A DNA stretch of 64,000 nucleotides from Bufo bufo (taxonomy: Eukaryota > Chordata > Amphibia > Anura > Bufonidae). The notes beneath the pieces are model-generated. The model saw only the letters and a program-made list of their open reading frames with translations. It was not told the origin of the DNA and made no database searches. The stretch is taken from NCBI RefSeq assembly GCF_905171765.1, contig NC_053393.1, forward strand, positions 65,131,371 through 65,195,370, written 5' to 3'. Positions 1-11,232 of this stretch are shown piece after piece (position 1 is the stretch's first letter; each line of letters begins with the position of its first letter). The translations under genes were made by a program, and so were the position numbers.

Positions 1-2412
1 AAGTCAGAGTGAGTAACGCCTACAACCACAATTCTTGCTACTATCACCCCTATCTGTTCCTCTGCTCTCCTCTCCTAGGCTCGCTGCACTATGAATTATG
101 GTTTTAATCTTTTCCTGACAAAACAGGAACGAGCAGTTTAGTAGATTGGTCTGGGCTTAACCACTTTTAGATTGCTTGTGTATTCTCTCAAAGGCTGCTA
201 TTTAGGCTAAAAGTGAGTTGATGACCGTCAGTTGTTCCCTTTTTACCCTGGTTCCAAAAGAAATAAAGATACCTCTAATTTAGACCTTATGTGTTATGGG
301 TCTCCCATCATGGGGTGGTTAGACTAAGGAAAGGAATTAGTAGCAAAAAGGATTTTATGTGATATGTGGCATGTGCTTGGTTGTTAGTATTGTTCAATAA
401 AGATTTATTCATCCTCCAACTCTGATCACTTTCAGGGACAAAGCGGTCATGTGGCAGTACATGGGATGTGGTCAGAAATCATAAAATTGCATATTGTAGC
501 TGATTTAAAAAGAGGAAGAAATATAGCAGAGGTCAGAATATGACCAAGGCAAAAAAATATATAACAATGAGTGGTGGCATAGAATAAGTAATCCCTAGTA
601 GTGGGGTTGAGGTATCTCCAGATGTCTTCTAAGTGCAATTCTTGTAATTTCATGTGAAACTGTTGCTTAAAGGGGGTAATAGGTAGTTTGAGGATGTTTT
701 GTTGTTTGAAATGCATTTCAAATGTCTGCAAAGCAAAAGAGTGATAAGGTTGCTTTTGTGGTGAATTGATTCCTTAACATTGACTGTGGTGAACAATAGT
801 TCAGTCATTGCTGTAGTCCGCTGTTATGTACAGTAGTTACCCTACTAGAGAGGCGGGTAGAGTAAAAGAACAACAGAGTGGGAAGACTACAGGTGGTATA
901 GAGCAGGAGTAGTAGGAGAGGTTAAGGATAAAGACTACAGTATGTACACCGACAAAAGTTGATCAAGACTCGCAGGCTAGGGACCAGGTATTACCCAAAA
1001 CCTACTGCCTCGCATAAACTTAGATAGGCCCAAGGGCCAACTAACCCCGAGAGGGTAAAGGCAAAGGCTTTCAGATAGATAGTATCTAGAGATGGGGATG
1101 GGGTAATTAAGAGAAAACCAGAAACCAGTTCATAGAGCATAACACACAGCTTTTTGTGCAAAAACCATTACCCTGCAAGCCCAATAAAATAATTGTGGGT
1201 GAAACCAGGTCTCTCAGATCAGATCGCTCATACTGACATAGAGCCTACCTCGTGATGAGGGTTAGTAGCAAAAGAGATGCAACCAAATACTAACTATAAA
1301 AGCATATTATAAATCACTTGTGCGGGACATGCTATGACAAATAAGTAAACGAAAAGAGCTAGGTCCAGAACTGCATGTTTTACTGCATACCATACTTCAG
1401 CAAGGCTATAACTCCTCAGTTTCCCTCTCTTATTCTAGTAATAGTCCATTCAGATTTCAGTCCAGATAAAGGGAGGAAGTGCCAACCAAAGTAAGTCTCC
1501 ACGATGGCCTATTCCAGCCAGGTCCCAGCTCCCCCTCTTCAAAGGCAAATCCAGGGCCTGGGGGGAGACACAAACTGCATTTAGCCAGGAATTATTTAGA
1601 ATGTTAATCAACCGTAATGAGTCCCTCTGTACTGCAAAGCAAGTGGGTATCTCTTACCAAACTAAGTGCGGTCCAAACAAAAGTGGGCACATGGCTGACT
1701 TCCAGGGATGTAAAGAGAAAGTGGGGTCTCAGGTCAGAGAGAGTGTAGTTTTGCCTAGGATTTTGCTATTTTAGGTACCTTGGCCTTGGAGACTTTGCGC
1801 CAGGACACAATCTTTGGTAATGGACCACTGGTAGTCAATGAGTCTACAGGCATCTACGACGGGATGTCTATAGGTTGGATACCAAGATGGGACCAGACTC
1901 CATCTAAATATTCTGGAGTATGTATGATGATCTAGCATCCAGCTTTGAGGACCGATATTCCGAAGGAGTAAAGACAGGTGTAAGTTGTTCTACACCTCCA
2001 GCAGTGGCTTTAGTATTCATCACTTGGCAGGTGTGGAGGGAGCAATATCTTGGTATAGGGCCAGCTCAGCTCCTTCATAAGTGATAGATGGTTATTCCCT
2101 GGCTGCAGCTAGGATGCGTGCAGTGTCCACAAACGAGAGTAGGCCGCATATAACATCCCCAGGTTGTTCATTCGGCTTAGGTCTAAATGCTCAGTGTATG
2201 CTGTCTATTATAATGAAGCCCACAGACCTCAAAACTAGGTCTGATCTATACTCCGATAAATATCAAGGGCACTCCCCAGGAAAGAATTGTCTGCAGTGTC
2301 AGTGGACGCTTCCTCCGCCACCTTGAACAAAGTTGCTGGTGAGAGAGAGTTTCTTTTTTAAGTATTTCTGCATGTCTGATTGTCCCTTGTAGGTTCTAAG
2401 GGTGTCCTGAGG
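1..2412. other. Unassigned AT-rich DNA, no supported gene
   Basis: No long open reading frame, RNA gene or element boundary that I can support. ORFs here are under 100 codons and resemble no family I know. The part from about 900 to 2330 has a more even base composition than its surroundings and could be an old retroelement remnant, but I could not identify it. Confidence 0.5.
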
Positions 2413-2680
2413 TTTTATTTATTTATTTAATGCACTTATATAGCTCTACTATATTCCACAGCGCTTTACATTAGGATCACACTGTCCCCAATGGGGCTCC
2501 CAATCTATGTTCCCTATCAGTATGTGGAGTGTGGGAGGAAACTGAAGTACCCGGGGAAAACCCATGCAAACATGGGGAGAACATTCAAACTCCATGCAGA
2601 TATTATCCGTGTTCGGATTTGACCCTAGGACCTCAGTGCTGCAAGGCACCAGTGCTAACCACTGAGCCACCATGCTGCCC
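2413..2680 (-). repeat. tRNA-derived SINE, antisense
   Basis: Read on the minus strand the repeat starts at 2680 with GGGCAGCATGGTGGCTCAGT, which carries a tRNA-like box A (about 2658-2670). A box B-like GGTCAAATCC lies at 2615-2624. Next comes the widely shared vertebrate core containing GTTTCCTCCCACACTCC, then a tail with AAAGCGCTGTGGAATA, ending in a TAAA-type simple repeat near 2413. These are the parts of a polymerase III-transcribed SINE: tRNA head, conserved body, LINE-like tail and A/T-rich end. ORFs across it are incidental. The exact family was not assigned. Confidence 0.8.
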
Positions 2681-3205
2681 ACGTTCCACACCTCTTTATC
2701 TGCCATATTGGACTTTCTTGATTAAGGGTAATATCTTAAAAACAGTGCACAGCTGTGGAGGAGCTGCAGCTTTAGGCTTCCATTTACAACAGCATCCAGG
2801 CTTTGTCCTCGTCCCTCCTGCAAAAAAAAACGTTTCAAATGACTGGATGTCTGTCTTAAAGGAGTTTTTCAATCTTATAATGTGGCGCCATACAGTATTG
2901 CTAGGGCTTATCATCAGTTCATGATTAGTTGAGTCCAAAATCTAGGACCTCCACTGATTTTGAGAATGAAAGGGACACAGTGCTTGTTAAAGGCTATGTA
3001 TACCTTCGGAGGCAATTTTATTTTAATGATTGTATGTTACTCATTTTTGGCAAAAAATTTTTTGCAATTGGCCTTTATTAAAAATATTGAGCTCTTCTCT
3101 CACAAACTGTTTTTCTAGCCATATGACTGAGACTTTTACTTTCACTTTGTGTCAGTCATCTAATAAATCTTATCTCTAAACTACTGAGATATCATAAACA
3201 CTTAT
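2681..3205. other. Unassigned spacer
   Basis: AT-rich sequence between the SINE and the first TTAA element. I see no coding sequence, RNA gene or clear repeat end. Confidence 0.4.
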
Positions 3206-5667
3206 TTAATCCCTTAAGGACTTAGGGCGTACCGGTATGCCCTATTTCCCGAGTCCTTAAGGACTCAGGGCGTACCGGTACGTCCTAAGTTTAAATCGCG
3301 ATTGCCGCCCGGCGGGGGTTAATCGCAACGGGATGTCCGCTGAAATCATTCAGCGGGCATCCTGTCACAACGCCGGGGGGGGGGTCCCGTGACCCCCCGT
3401 GTCGGCGATCGCCACAAACTGCAGGTCAATTCAGACCTGCGGTTTGCGGCTTTTACCTATTGCGGTGGCGGCGTGTGGCGGAGCCATCGGGTCCCCATGC
3501 GGCTGTAGGGGGGACCCGATGGCATGGAAGGCAGCGCGATGTCTAAGGAAGGCATCATGCTGCCTTCCAGTGAAGAGCCTGTGAGATCCAGCCCCCTGGA
3601 TCTCACAGGCCAGAAGCTGTATGAGTAATACACACAGTATTACTCATACAGCCAATGCATTCCAATACAGAAGTATTAGAATGCATTGTAAAAGGGATTA
3701 GACCCCCAAAAGTTGAAGTCCCAAAGTGGGACAAAAAATAAAGTATAAAAAAAGTTGAAAAAATAAAGTTTTCCCCCCAAAAAATTCAAAGTTTCAAGTA
3801 AAAATAAACAAAAACTTCATTTTCCCCAAATAAAGTAAAAAAAATAGGGAAAAAATAGGGGGACAAAAAGTATACATATTAGGTATCGCCGCGTCCATAT
3901 CGACTGGCTCTATAAACATATCACATGACCTAACCCCTCAGATGAACACCGTAAAAAATAAAAACTGTGCTAAATAAAAAATTTTTTTATCACCTTACAT
4001 CCCAAAAAGTACAACCGCAAGCGATCAAAAAGGCGTTTGCCCATCAAAATAGTACCAATCTAACCGTCACCTCATCCCGCAAAAAATGAGCCCCTACCTG
4101 AGACAATCGCCCAAAAAATAAAAAAACTATGGCTCAGAATATGGAGACACTAAAACATAATTTTTTTTGTTTCAAAAATGATATTATTGTGTAAAACTTA
4201 CATAAATAATAAAAAAGTATACATATTAGGTATCGCAGCATCCATAATAACTTGCTCTATAAAAATATCACATGACCTAACCCTTCAGGTGAATACCATA
4301 AAAAAATAAAAATAAAAACGGTGTGAAAAAAGCAATTTTTTGTCCCCTTACATCACAAAAAGTATAATAGCAAGCGATCAAAAGGTTACACGCACCCCAA
4401 AATAGTGCCAATAAAACCATCATCTCATCCCGCAAAAATAATACCCTACCCAAGGTAATCGCACAAAAACTGAAAAAATTATGGCTCTCAGACTATGGAA
4501 ACACTAAAACATGATTTTTTTTGTTTCAAAAAATAAATCATTGTGTAAAACTTACATAAATAAAATAAAAAAGTATACATATTAGGTATCTCCGCATCCG
4601 TGACAACCTGGTCTATAAAAATATCACATGATCTAACCTGTCAGATGAATGTTGTAAATAACAAAAAAAAAACTGTGCCAAAACAGCTATTCCTTGTTAC
4701 CTTGCCTCACAAAAAGTGTAATATAGGGAAACCAAAAATTATATGTACCCTAAACTAGTACCAACGAAACTGCCACCCTATCCCGTAGTTTCTAAAATGG
4801 GGTCACTTTTTTGAAGTTTCTACTCTAGGGTTGCATCAGGGGGGCTTCAAATGGGACATGGTGTCAAAAAAAACAGTCCAGCAAAACCTGCCTTCCAAAA
4901 ACCGTATGGCATTCCTTTCCTTCTGCGCCCTGCCGTGTGCCCGTACAGCGGTTTACGACCACATATGGGGTGTTTCTGTAAACTACAGAATCAGGGCCAT
5001 AAATATTGAGTTTGGTTTGACTGTTAACCCTTGCTTTGTAACTGGAAAAAAATTATTAAAATGGAAAATCTACCAAAAAAGTTAAATTTTTTTAACCCTA
5101 AAGGGTTAACGATGTTTGTAAAATCAGTTTTGAATACCTTGAGGGGTTTAGTTTCTAGAATGGGGTCATTTTTGGGTGGTTATGTAAGCCTCGCAAAGTG
5201 ACTTCAGACCTGAACTGGTCCCTAAAAATTGGGTTTTTGAAAATTTCGGAAAAATTTCAAGATTTGCTTCTAAACTTCTAAGCCTTGTAACATCCCCAAT
5301 AAATAAAATCTCATTCCCAAAATGATCCAAACATGAAGTAGACATATGGGGAATGTAAAGTAATAACAATTTTTGGAGGTATTACTATGTATTATAAAAG
5401 TAGAGAAATTGAAACTTGGAAATTTGCAATTTTTTACAAATTTTTGGTAAATTTGGTATTTTTTTATAAATAATTTTATTTTTATTTTTTTTTACTTCAT
5501 TTTACCAGTATCATGAAGTACAATATGTGACGAAAAAACAATCTCAGAATGGCGTGGATAAGTCAAAGCGTTTTAAAGTTATCAGCACTTAAAGTGACAC
5601 TGGTCAGATTTGCAAAAAAATGGCCAAGTCCTTAAGGTGAAATAAGGCTGAGTCCTTAAGGGGTTAA
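3206..5667. mobile_element. Non-autonomous TTAA-flanked DNA element (piggyBac-like), copy 1
   Basis: Bounded by TTAA at 3206-3209 and 5664-5667. The inverted ends are TCCCTTAAGGAC on the left and, reading inward, CCCCTTAAGGAC on the right. TTAA target sites with ends starting CC(C/Y) are the hallmark of the piggyBac superfamily; Kolobok also uses TTAA but usually has different termini. The left arm holds repeated palindromic CGTACCGGTACG motifs and a GC-rich block (3240-3550). The centre is a three-copy AT-rich tandem repeat, and the right arm is shared with the copy at 20.2-22.7 kb. No transposase is encoded; the 84-codon ORF near 4831 recurs only because the DNA repeat does. Confidence 0.7.
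3877..4790. repeat. Three-copy internal tandem repeat, about 350-bp period
   Basis: Units begin with AGTATACATATTAGGTATC at about 3879, 4217 and 4573, giving periods near 340-356 bp. Each contains ATATCACATGA(C/T)CTAACC and ends near an AT-rich CAAAAAGT block. The same unit occurs three times in the related element at about 20.5-21.3 kb, so the array is an ancestral part of the family. Confidence 0.75.
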
Positions 5668-6058
5668 GGTTGCTACTAGAGCATGTCAGCTCTGTACAGA
5701 AAAAAAAGGATGCCATATTTTTAATAAAGACCAATTTAAAAAGTTACTTTTAGCTCAAAATGAGTACAATGCAATAATAAAAAAATTTCCCCCAAAGGTG
5801 TTCATAGCCTTTAAGCACTTCCGACCCTTCATTGTTTTTCTCTTTACATCGTTGTCCTGGCCAAGTACTGTGCACTGTAGGTAGTGGGACAAGCTTAAAA
5901 TGAGTAGGGCCAACAGAAGTTCTGGGCACAGTCAGTTTGTTAGAATACATGGGTGCCTCTTTTGGATCCTCAGAACACTTAACCACCCCCTCCACTGTAA
6001 CCAGCGGTGAGTTAAATGGTAACTGCCCTATTGTTATGTTTTGCAATTTTATGCTATA
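5668..6058. other. Unassigned spacer
   Basis: Nothing recognisable: no coding potential and no inverted ends. It lies between the TTAA element and a Tc1-type relic. Confidence 0.4.
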
Positions 6059-6290
6059 TACACTACTGTGAAAAGGTTTTAAGCAGGTGTGGAAAAAAAT
6101 TCAGCAAAAATAGTAGAAATAATAGTAAGAATGCTTTCAAAATAAACATTTTAATAGCTTATTTGTATGAATTAACAAGCTGCAAAGTGAATGAACAAAA
6201 TAGAAATCTAAATCAAAATATTTGGAGTGACCACAGCATCAGTTTTTCTAGAGACACTAGCACACAGTTTTTTGAAGGAACTAGGCAGGT
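6059..6290. mobile_element. Terminal fragment of a Tc1/mariner-type transposon
   Basis: Begins TACACTACTGTGAAAAGG, a TA followed by a Tc1-like CACTAC terminus, and continues with GGTTTTAAGCAGGTGTGGAA. This resembles the terminal region of a common fish/amphibian Tc1-like family known from memory. Only one end is present and no transposase motif follows; homology fades before 6300. Confidence 0.5.
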
Positions 6291-7537
6291 AGACAGAAAG
6301 GTTATTCCATAGTTGAGTGGAAACAAGGCCAAGCGACTCAACTATGCACGAAAGCATAGGCACTGGGGTGCAGAAAATTGTTCTCTCGACTAATGAGTTT
6401 CTGGTGGCTCGGGATGTGCCTCCTTTTAAAATTTTTGATTTTGAAAAACATGTTTAATCATAGGTGTATAGTACACATCTTTTGAAAGTGAGAAAATGAA
6501 TGTAAGTCACATAAACTTTCTTTTTTTAAGTTTCCTTTACAAAACCATTCTCAGTTCACACATTTAAAATCTTTTTTATATCTTATAACTTTTTTCTACT
6601 TATTTTTGTCCTAAAAACAGCAAGTTCACTATATAGGTCAGCTGCTTTCCCATGGGAGAGGCGAGGTGTTTGTAAGGGATACAGCCAAGCGGAAAGTAAC
6701 ATAAAGGGACATTGGCATCAAGGTCTCACAGCTTCGTAGCATCATCATGAAAGGATTATATATAATACATGGAGCAGTTAGCACTTTATGTTGGCTATTT
6801 TGGAGATGTGTTAGTAACCTTACAGTTGACATCACACTAGGCACGGTCAGTTCCTTACAAATGTCGGCAAAATGAACACAAATGTGCTGACAATTCTATA
6901 GATGCATCCTCACAAGTTTGCAAGACCAGTGCCCTCATAAATCTATTTTATTATGTTTTCTCAGTTTCTCCTTACTTTCATTATATTTACTTTTTAAGTT
7001 TCTCAATACCTACATCACCATTTAATCAATACATAAGCAGGATACATCAGAACCCTCAGCATCAAGGATGTTCATACCATAGAAGTAGACCATGAGGGCA
7101 CTGTGGTGTCCTTGGAAAAGGAGGCTAAGTTATGGTTGCTTCCATACCTTTTGCTACTGGGTAGGGGCAAACCTTTGGAATTAATTTTGGCAGGCAAGAG
7201 GATGGACCTACTGACCCAAGGATCATGGAAAGGATGTGAATGGGCAAACAAACACCATGCCCTTTTGTCCTGGGTGAAAAAACTCACCACCATAAAGGTT
7301 TATTTTGATCTTTGGTGTGGCGACATTCCTCTTCTATTCATACCACTGCTGTGTATGAACTGAGGAACTCAGAGTAAAGACTAGATCTTGACTGGTCATG
7401 TGCATTGACTGACTGAAAAGGAATGCAAATCCTCGTAAGTATATCTCAAGTAGCATAGAAGTTTTACATGCCAGATAACATGTTAAGCATGAGGATTTAG
7501 TAGTTCAATATCTGACTGCACCTGATCCCAAATATTG
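6291..7537. other. Unassigned DNA, left flank of the large hAT insertion
   Basis: Short ORFs on both strands around 7070-7360 were inspected and match no family I know. No RNA gene or repeat end was recognised up to the hAT target duplication at 7538. Confidence 0.4.
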
Positions 7538-7545
7538 GTAGTCAT
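7538..7545. repeat. Left 8-bp target-site duplication of the large hAT element
   Basis: GTAGTCAT, directly before the TAGTGATGG terminus. The identical octamer follows the opposite terminus at 23500-23507. Confidence 0.85.
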
Positions 7546-8078
7546 TAGTGATGGACAAACATCGGGCGAGACGTTTCGCAAAAGCGCGTTCGCGATCAAA
7601 TGTTCGCGTACCGCCCGTTCACTGCGGGCCCCATTGACTTTAATGGCAGGCGAACCTGAAAAACTTTCAGGTCATATTTGCAGCCACCAAATACTTACTA
7701 GAAGTCCACAAATAGTCCCACAACATGGACAGTGACATACCAGAGGGGGATCATTGGCAAAAATTCCCACAAAAATATGTATTTTAATCAGGGGGCATTT
7801 TGATGCGTCTTAAAGTGAATGTCTCAAAAATGTGCCCTGCTGGAGCCTAGAACAATTTTATTTTAGGCCACGGGAGTACAGGCCCCAAAAATTAGGCATT
7901 CACTTGACAGAAAAGAACTTGTGATGATGTGGCTGGAGGTACATTAGGTGGTCACTAGATACAAATTTTACTGTCGGCCAGTACAGGCCCCAAAAATTAG
8001 GCATTCACCTGACAGAAAAGAACTTGTGACGATGTGGCTAGAGGTACATTAGGCGGTCACTGGTATGAGGAAATTCAA

Positions 8079-10203
8079 TTACACGTGGTCGTCACAGGTG
8101 TTGAATTCCTCAGAGATCCATGCCTCATTAATTTTTTGAAATGTGAGGTAGTCCACACTGTCGTGAGCTAGGCGAGTGCGCTTATCGGTCAAGATCCCCC
8201 CTGCTGCGCTGAACGTCCTTTCGGACAGGACACTCGACGAGGGGCAAGCCAAGAGTTCCATGGCAAATTGTGCCAGCTCTGGCCACAGGTCAAACCTGCA
8301 CACCCGGTAGTCCAGGGGTTCCTTGCTTCTCAGAGCGTTAACCTGATGTAGTCAGACACCTGTCGGTCTAGGAGTTCACTGAGGCTGGATCCCGAGGGCG
8401 GCTGTCGACGGGTTGGCTGCAAGAATGATCTCATATCTGAAGTGACCAACACCTTCAAACCGCCCTCTTCTTGCAGGCGCGGTAGGATTGGTACCCGTAC
8501 CTGTTTCGCTGTGGGCGGAAATTACTCTGCCAGCGCCCGCAACAGAAAAATGCAGCATCTCTCGCAGCTCCTGCTCCTTGACGGCTTGAACACGAGGCAA
8601 AGCCCGCTCCAGAAAGAAGGCTTAAGGTACGATGTCACTGATGGCGCCCTGGCTGTGAATGACCAGTTTGGTGACCTCATCAAATGGCCGCAGAAGCCTG
8701 CATGCGTCGTGCATGAGCAGCCACTGGTGCAGTGAAAAGAAACCAAGCTCCCTAGAACCTGTCCTGCTGCAGAGTTCGTACAGGTAGTCGTTAACGGCAC
8801 GTTTCTGCTGGAGCAGCCTATCAAGCATATACAAGGTGGAGTTCCAGCGCGTTGCGCTGTCACAAATCAGACGTCTGAAGGGCAGGTGGTGACGCTGCTG
8901 AATGTCAGCAAGGCAAACCATGGCTGTGTAAGATCTTCTAAAATGGCCAGAGATTTCCCTGGCCTGCCGCAAGACATCCTGGACCCTGGGGTATTTGGCA
9001 ACGGATCGCTGCACGACTAAGTACAGGACGTGTGCCATGCATGGCACGTGTGTCATTTTGCCCTGTTTCAGCTCGCTCAGCAGATTGGCACCGTTCTCGC
9101 ACACCACTTTACCAACTGTCAAATTAAGCGAGGTTAGCCACTGATCAGCCTGTGACTGCAGGACCGGTGTGGCTCTTGGCTTCAAGACACAACAGTCGCA
9201 GCACAGCATGGCAACAGCTCACCTGGCACATCGAGTAGGCTCTGGGGAGCCTGCGGGTGCATCGGAAGAGGCGGTAGCAGTGGAAAAGGAGGAGTCAGCA
9301 GAAGAGGAGACGGAGGATGGAGTAGGAGGAGGAGAAGAACAGGCAAGCCTGCATGTAATCCGTGGCGGTAACACCAAATCCACATGGGTGCCATGCTTGA
9401 TGGCCATCAGAAGGTTCACCCAGTGGGCAGTAAAAGATATGTACCTTCCCTGCCCGTGTTTGCTAGACCACATGTCTGTGGTCAGATGTATCTTGGCACC
9501 GACACTGTGTGCCAGAGATATATTAACTTGCCGATGAACGTGGCCACATAGTTCAGGGATGCCCTTCTGGGAGAAATATTTCCTTCCGGGGACCTTCCAT
9601 TGCAGTGTGCCAATGGCCACAAATTTTGTAAAGGCCTCCAAGTCCACCAATTTAGTAGCAGTTCCAACAAGCCAGTGGTCAACCGTTGGCAACACTATTG
9701 TCAGCAGCTGACACGTTAAAAAAAGTTCACACTGCGGAGTCATGTGCCGGCGTCCTGGGAGCGCAAGATGTGACCGTGCATGGTGGATGACTCGCTCCAG
9801 ATACATTTGCAGTCTGCTTTTTCCTCCTGTGCACTGCGAGTTCTGCCTGCATCTCCTCCTTCTCCTCCCTATCTGCTGCTCTGTCTCTCCCTCTAAACTC
9901 CCCTCCTCTTCCTCTCTTGTGGGCACCCATCATCGTCAACTTCACCACCACTGACATTAGAGATCTCGGAGTAGGCAGCAACAGCGGGGACCACCCTCCT
10001 TGGGCTGATCTGGGTACTGTCGTCAGACCACTGAGTGGCGGCCGCTGCTACCTCCTCTTCCTCATCCGATGCCAAGAATGGATGAGCATCGGTAAGGTCT
10101 GGGAATGCATGTGAAAATAATTTCTCTGACTCGAGTGGAGGGGCTATGGTAGTGGTGGTGGTGTCTTTGGGGTGCACACAGCAGAGAGTGAGGAGGGTGC
10201 AGA
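8079..10203 (-). pseudogene. hAT-family transposase, main part, disrupted
   Basis: Encodes most of a hAT transposase, the nuclear DDE enzyme that excises and reinserts its transposon. Reading leftward: an acidic low-complexity part (about 10100-9900), the first catalytic block with TTDMWSS near 9475, a second block with CENGANLL near 9095 followed by PCMAHVLYLVV, then ATRWNSTLYML near 8850. The C-terminal dimerisation domain has LSERTFSAAGGILTD and LTFQKIN near 8110-8260. It is broken by a frame change near 9900-9930, an in-frame TGA near 9216, and further disruption between 8304 and 8621. The second acidic residue is Glu where the family normally has Asp (CDN), consistent with decay. The N-terminus lies beyond the gypsy insertion at 17770-17957. 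Confidence 0.85.
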
Positions 10204-10965
10204 TGCAGTATCCCAGGGGGTCAGCAGCCGCTTTGGGTATGCGGGGAGTCGTAGTGCAGGGTAACCCACTAACCTGGGATTCACTGTCGTCTTCAATCTG
10301 GGTAGATACTGGAACAGGCAGTTCATAAATGTCGTGACGCCAGTGCCAATTGAACGGTGACACACCGTGTAATGATAGGTGGAATAATGGAGTAGTCCAG
10401 GTATTCATACAACAGGTCAACTTTACTGCATGGATATGTAGTAGGATGAACAGCCAGATAACACAGTTCAAGAGTTATTTCACACTTTACCATGCAGTTA
10501 ACAGTGGTGGGTCAGGCTTTTACTTACAACAAGGTTAACTTCGAGACAGGCCTCCTAGGTTCAGGGATTCCCTCTTATGCTACTTGCAGCAATACCCTCA
10601 AGGTCCAGACACCTAATCCTTGGTAATAACCCTTGAGCAAATACTTGGTAGAGGTCTTCTTCCCTCCTGATGGCAGGCTCTATCTTTGGAGTTCTTCAGG
10701 TATAACTAACCTGGAAAGCTGGGTGGGTATGACCCTCCACACCAGCAGTGCAATCTCTGCACTCCAGACTGAGCTCTGAATCTCTCAGCACTCACTCTAG
10801 AAACTTCTGAACTCTTTCCTAGGCTAGGCCCTAGCCTATTTATACTGAACTGGGGGCTCCCTCTGCTGGCTGTAATAAGGATTGCCTGCAACAGGCCTAA
10901 CTGGCTTAAAGGGAAATACACATTACAATCTAGCAGTGTCGGGTAACCTACCCGTATGCTGCACA
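10204..10965 (-). repeat. 3' LTR of the gypsy element
   Basis: 762 bp, starting TGTGCAGCATA and ending ACTGCA on the minus strand, so it obeys the TG...CA rule. It matches 17008-17769 except at about five positions, for example near 10420, 10510, 10855 and 10952. An internal GTCGTGACGCC at 10331-10341 echoes the primer-binding site. Confidence 0.93.
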
Positions 10966-10980
10966 CCCCCAGACTTTAAC
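10966..10980 (-). promoter_or_regulatory. Putative polypurine tract of the gypsy element
   Basis: On the minus strand GTTAAAGTCTGGGGG directly precedes the 3' LTR. This is where plus-strand DNA synthesis is primed in LTR elements. The run is interrupted by CT, so the assignment rests on position and the terminal G run. Confidence 0.6.
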
Positions 10981-11232
10981 GTGAGTAAAGCCTCGTACTC
11001 ACACTCACCTTCCTGAACCGGCATAACATGGTACATAACTTAAGCATTACATTATAAATATGATAAATACTTATTTCACACAGAAAAACATAACATTGGC
11101 GACTTCATGAACAAATGACGCAAGGGAAAGGGGCGTCTTCTTACTTCTTAGACACGGCCGCTGACCTGGCACAGCGGACTTAGGGTGAACCAGGTTAGTC
11201 CATTCTTCTTTGGTGGCAGTATAATAACGGAA

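Noticed and set aside
2413..2680. A functional tRNA gene
   Set aside because: Only box A and box B resemblances remain at the head of a longer SINE; no cloverleaf can be drawn.
7072..7363. Overlapping ORFs as a gene fragment
   Set aside because: Neither strand shows recognisable motifs, and both are short and open at the same place.
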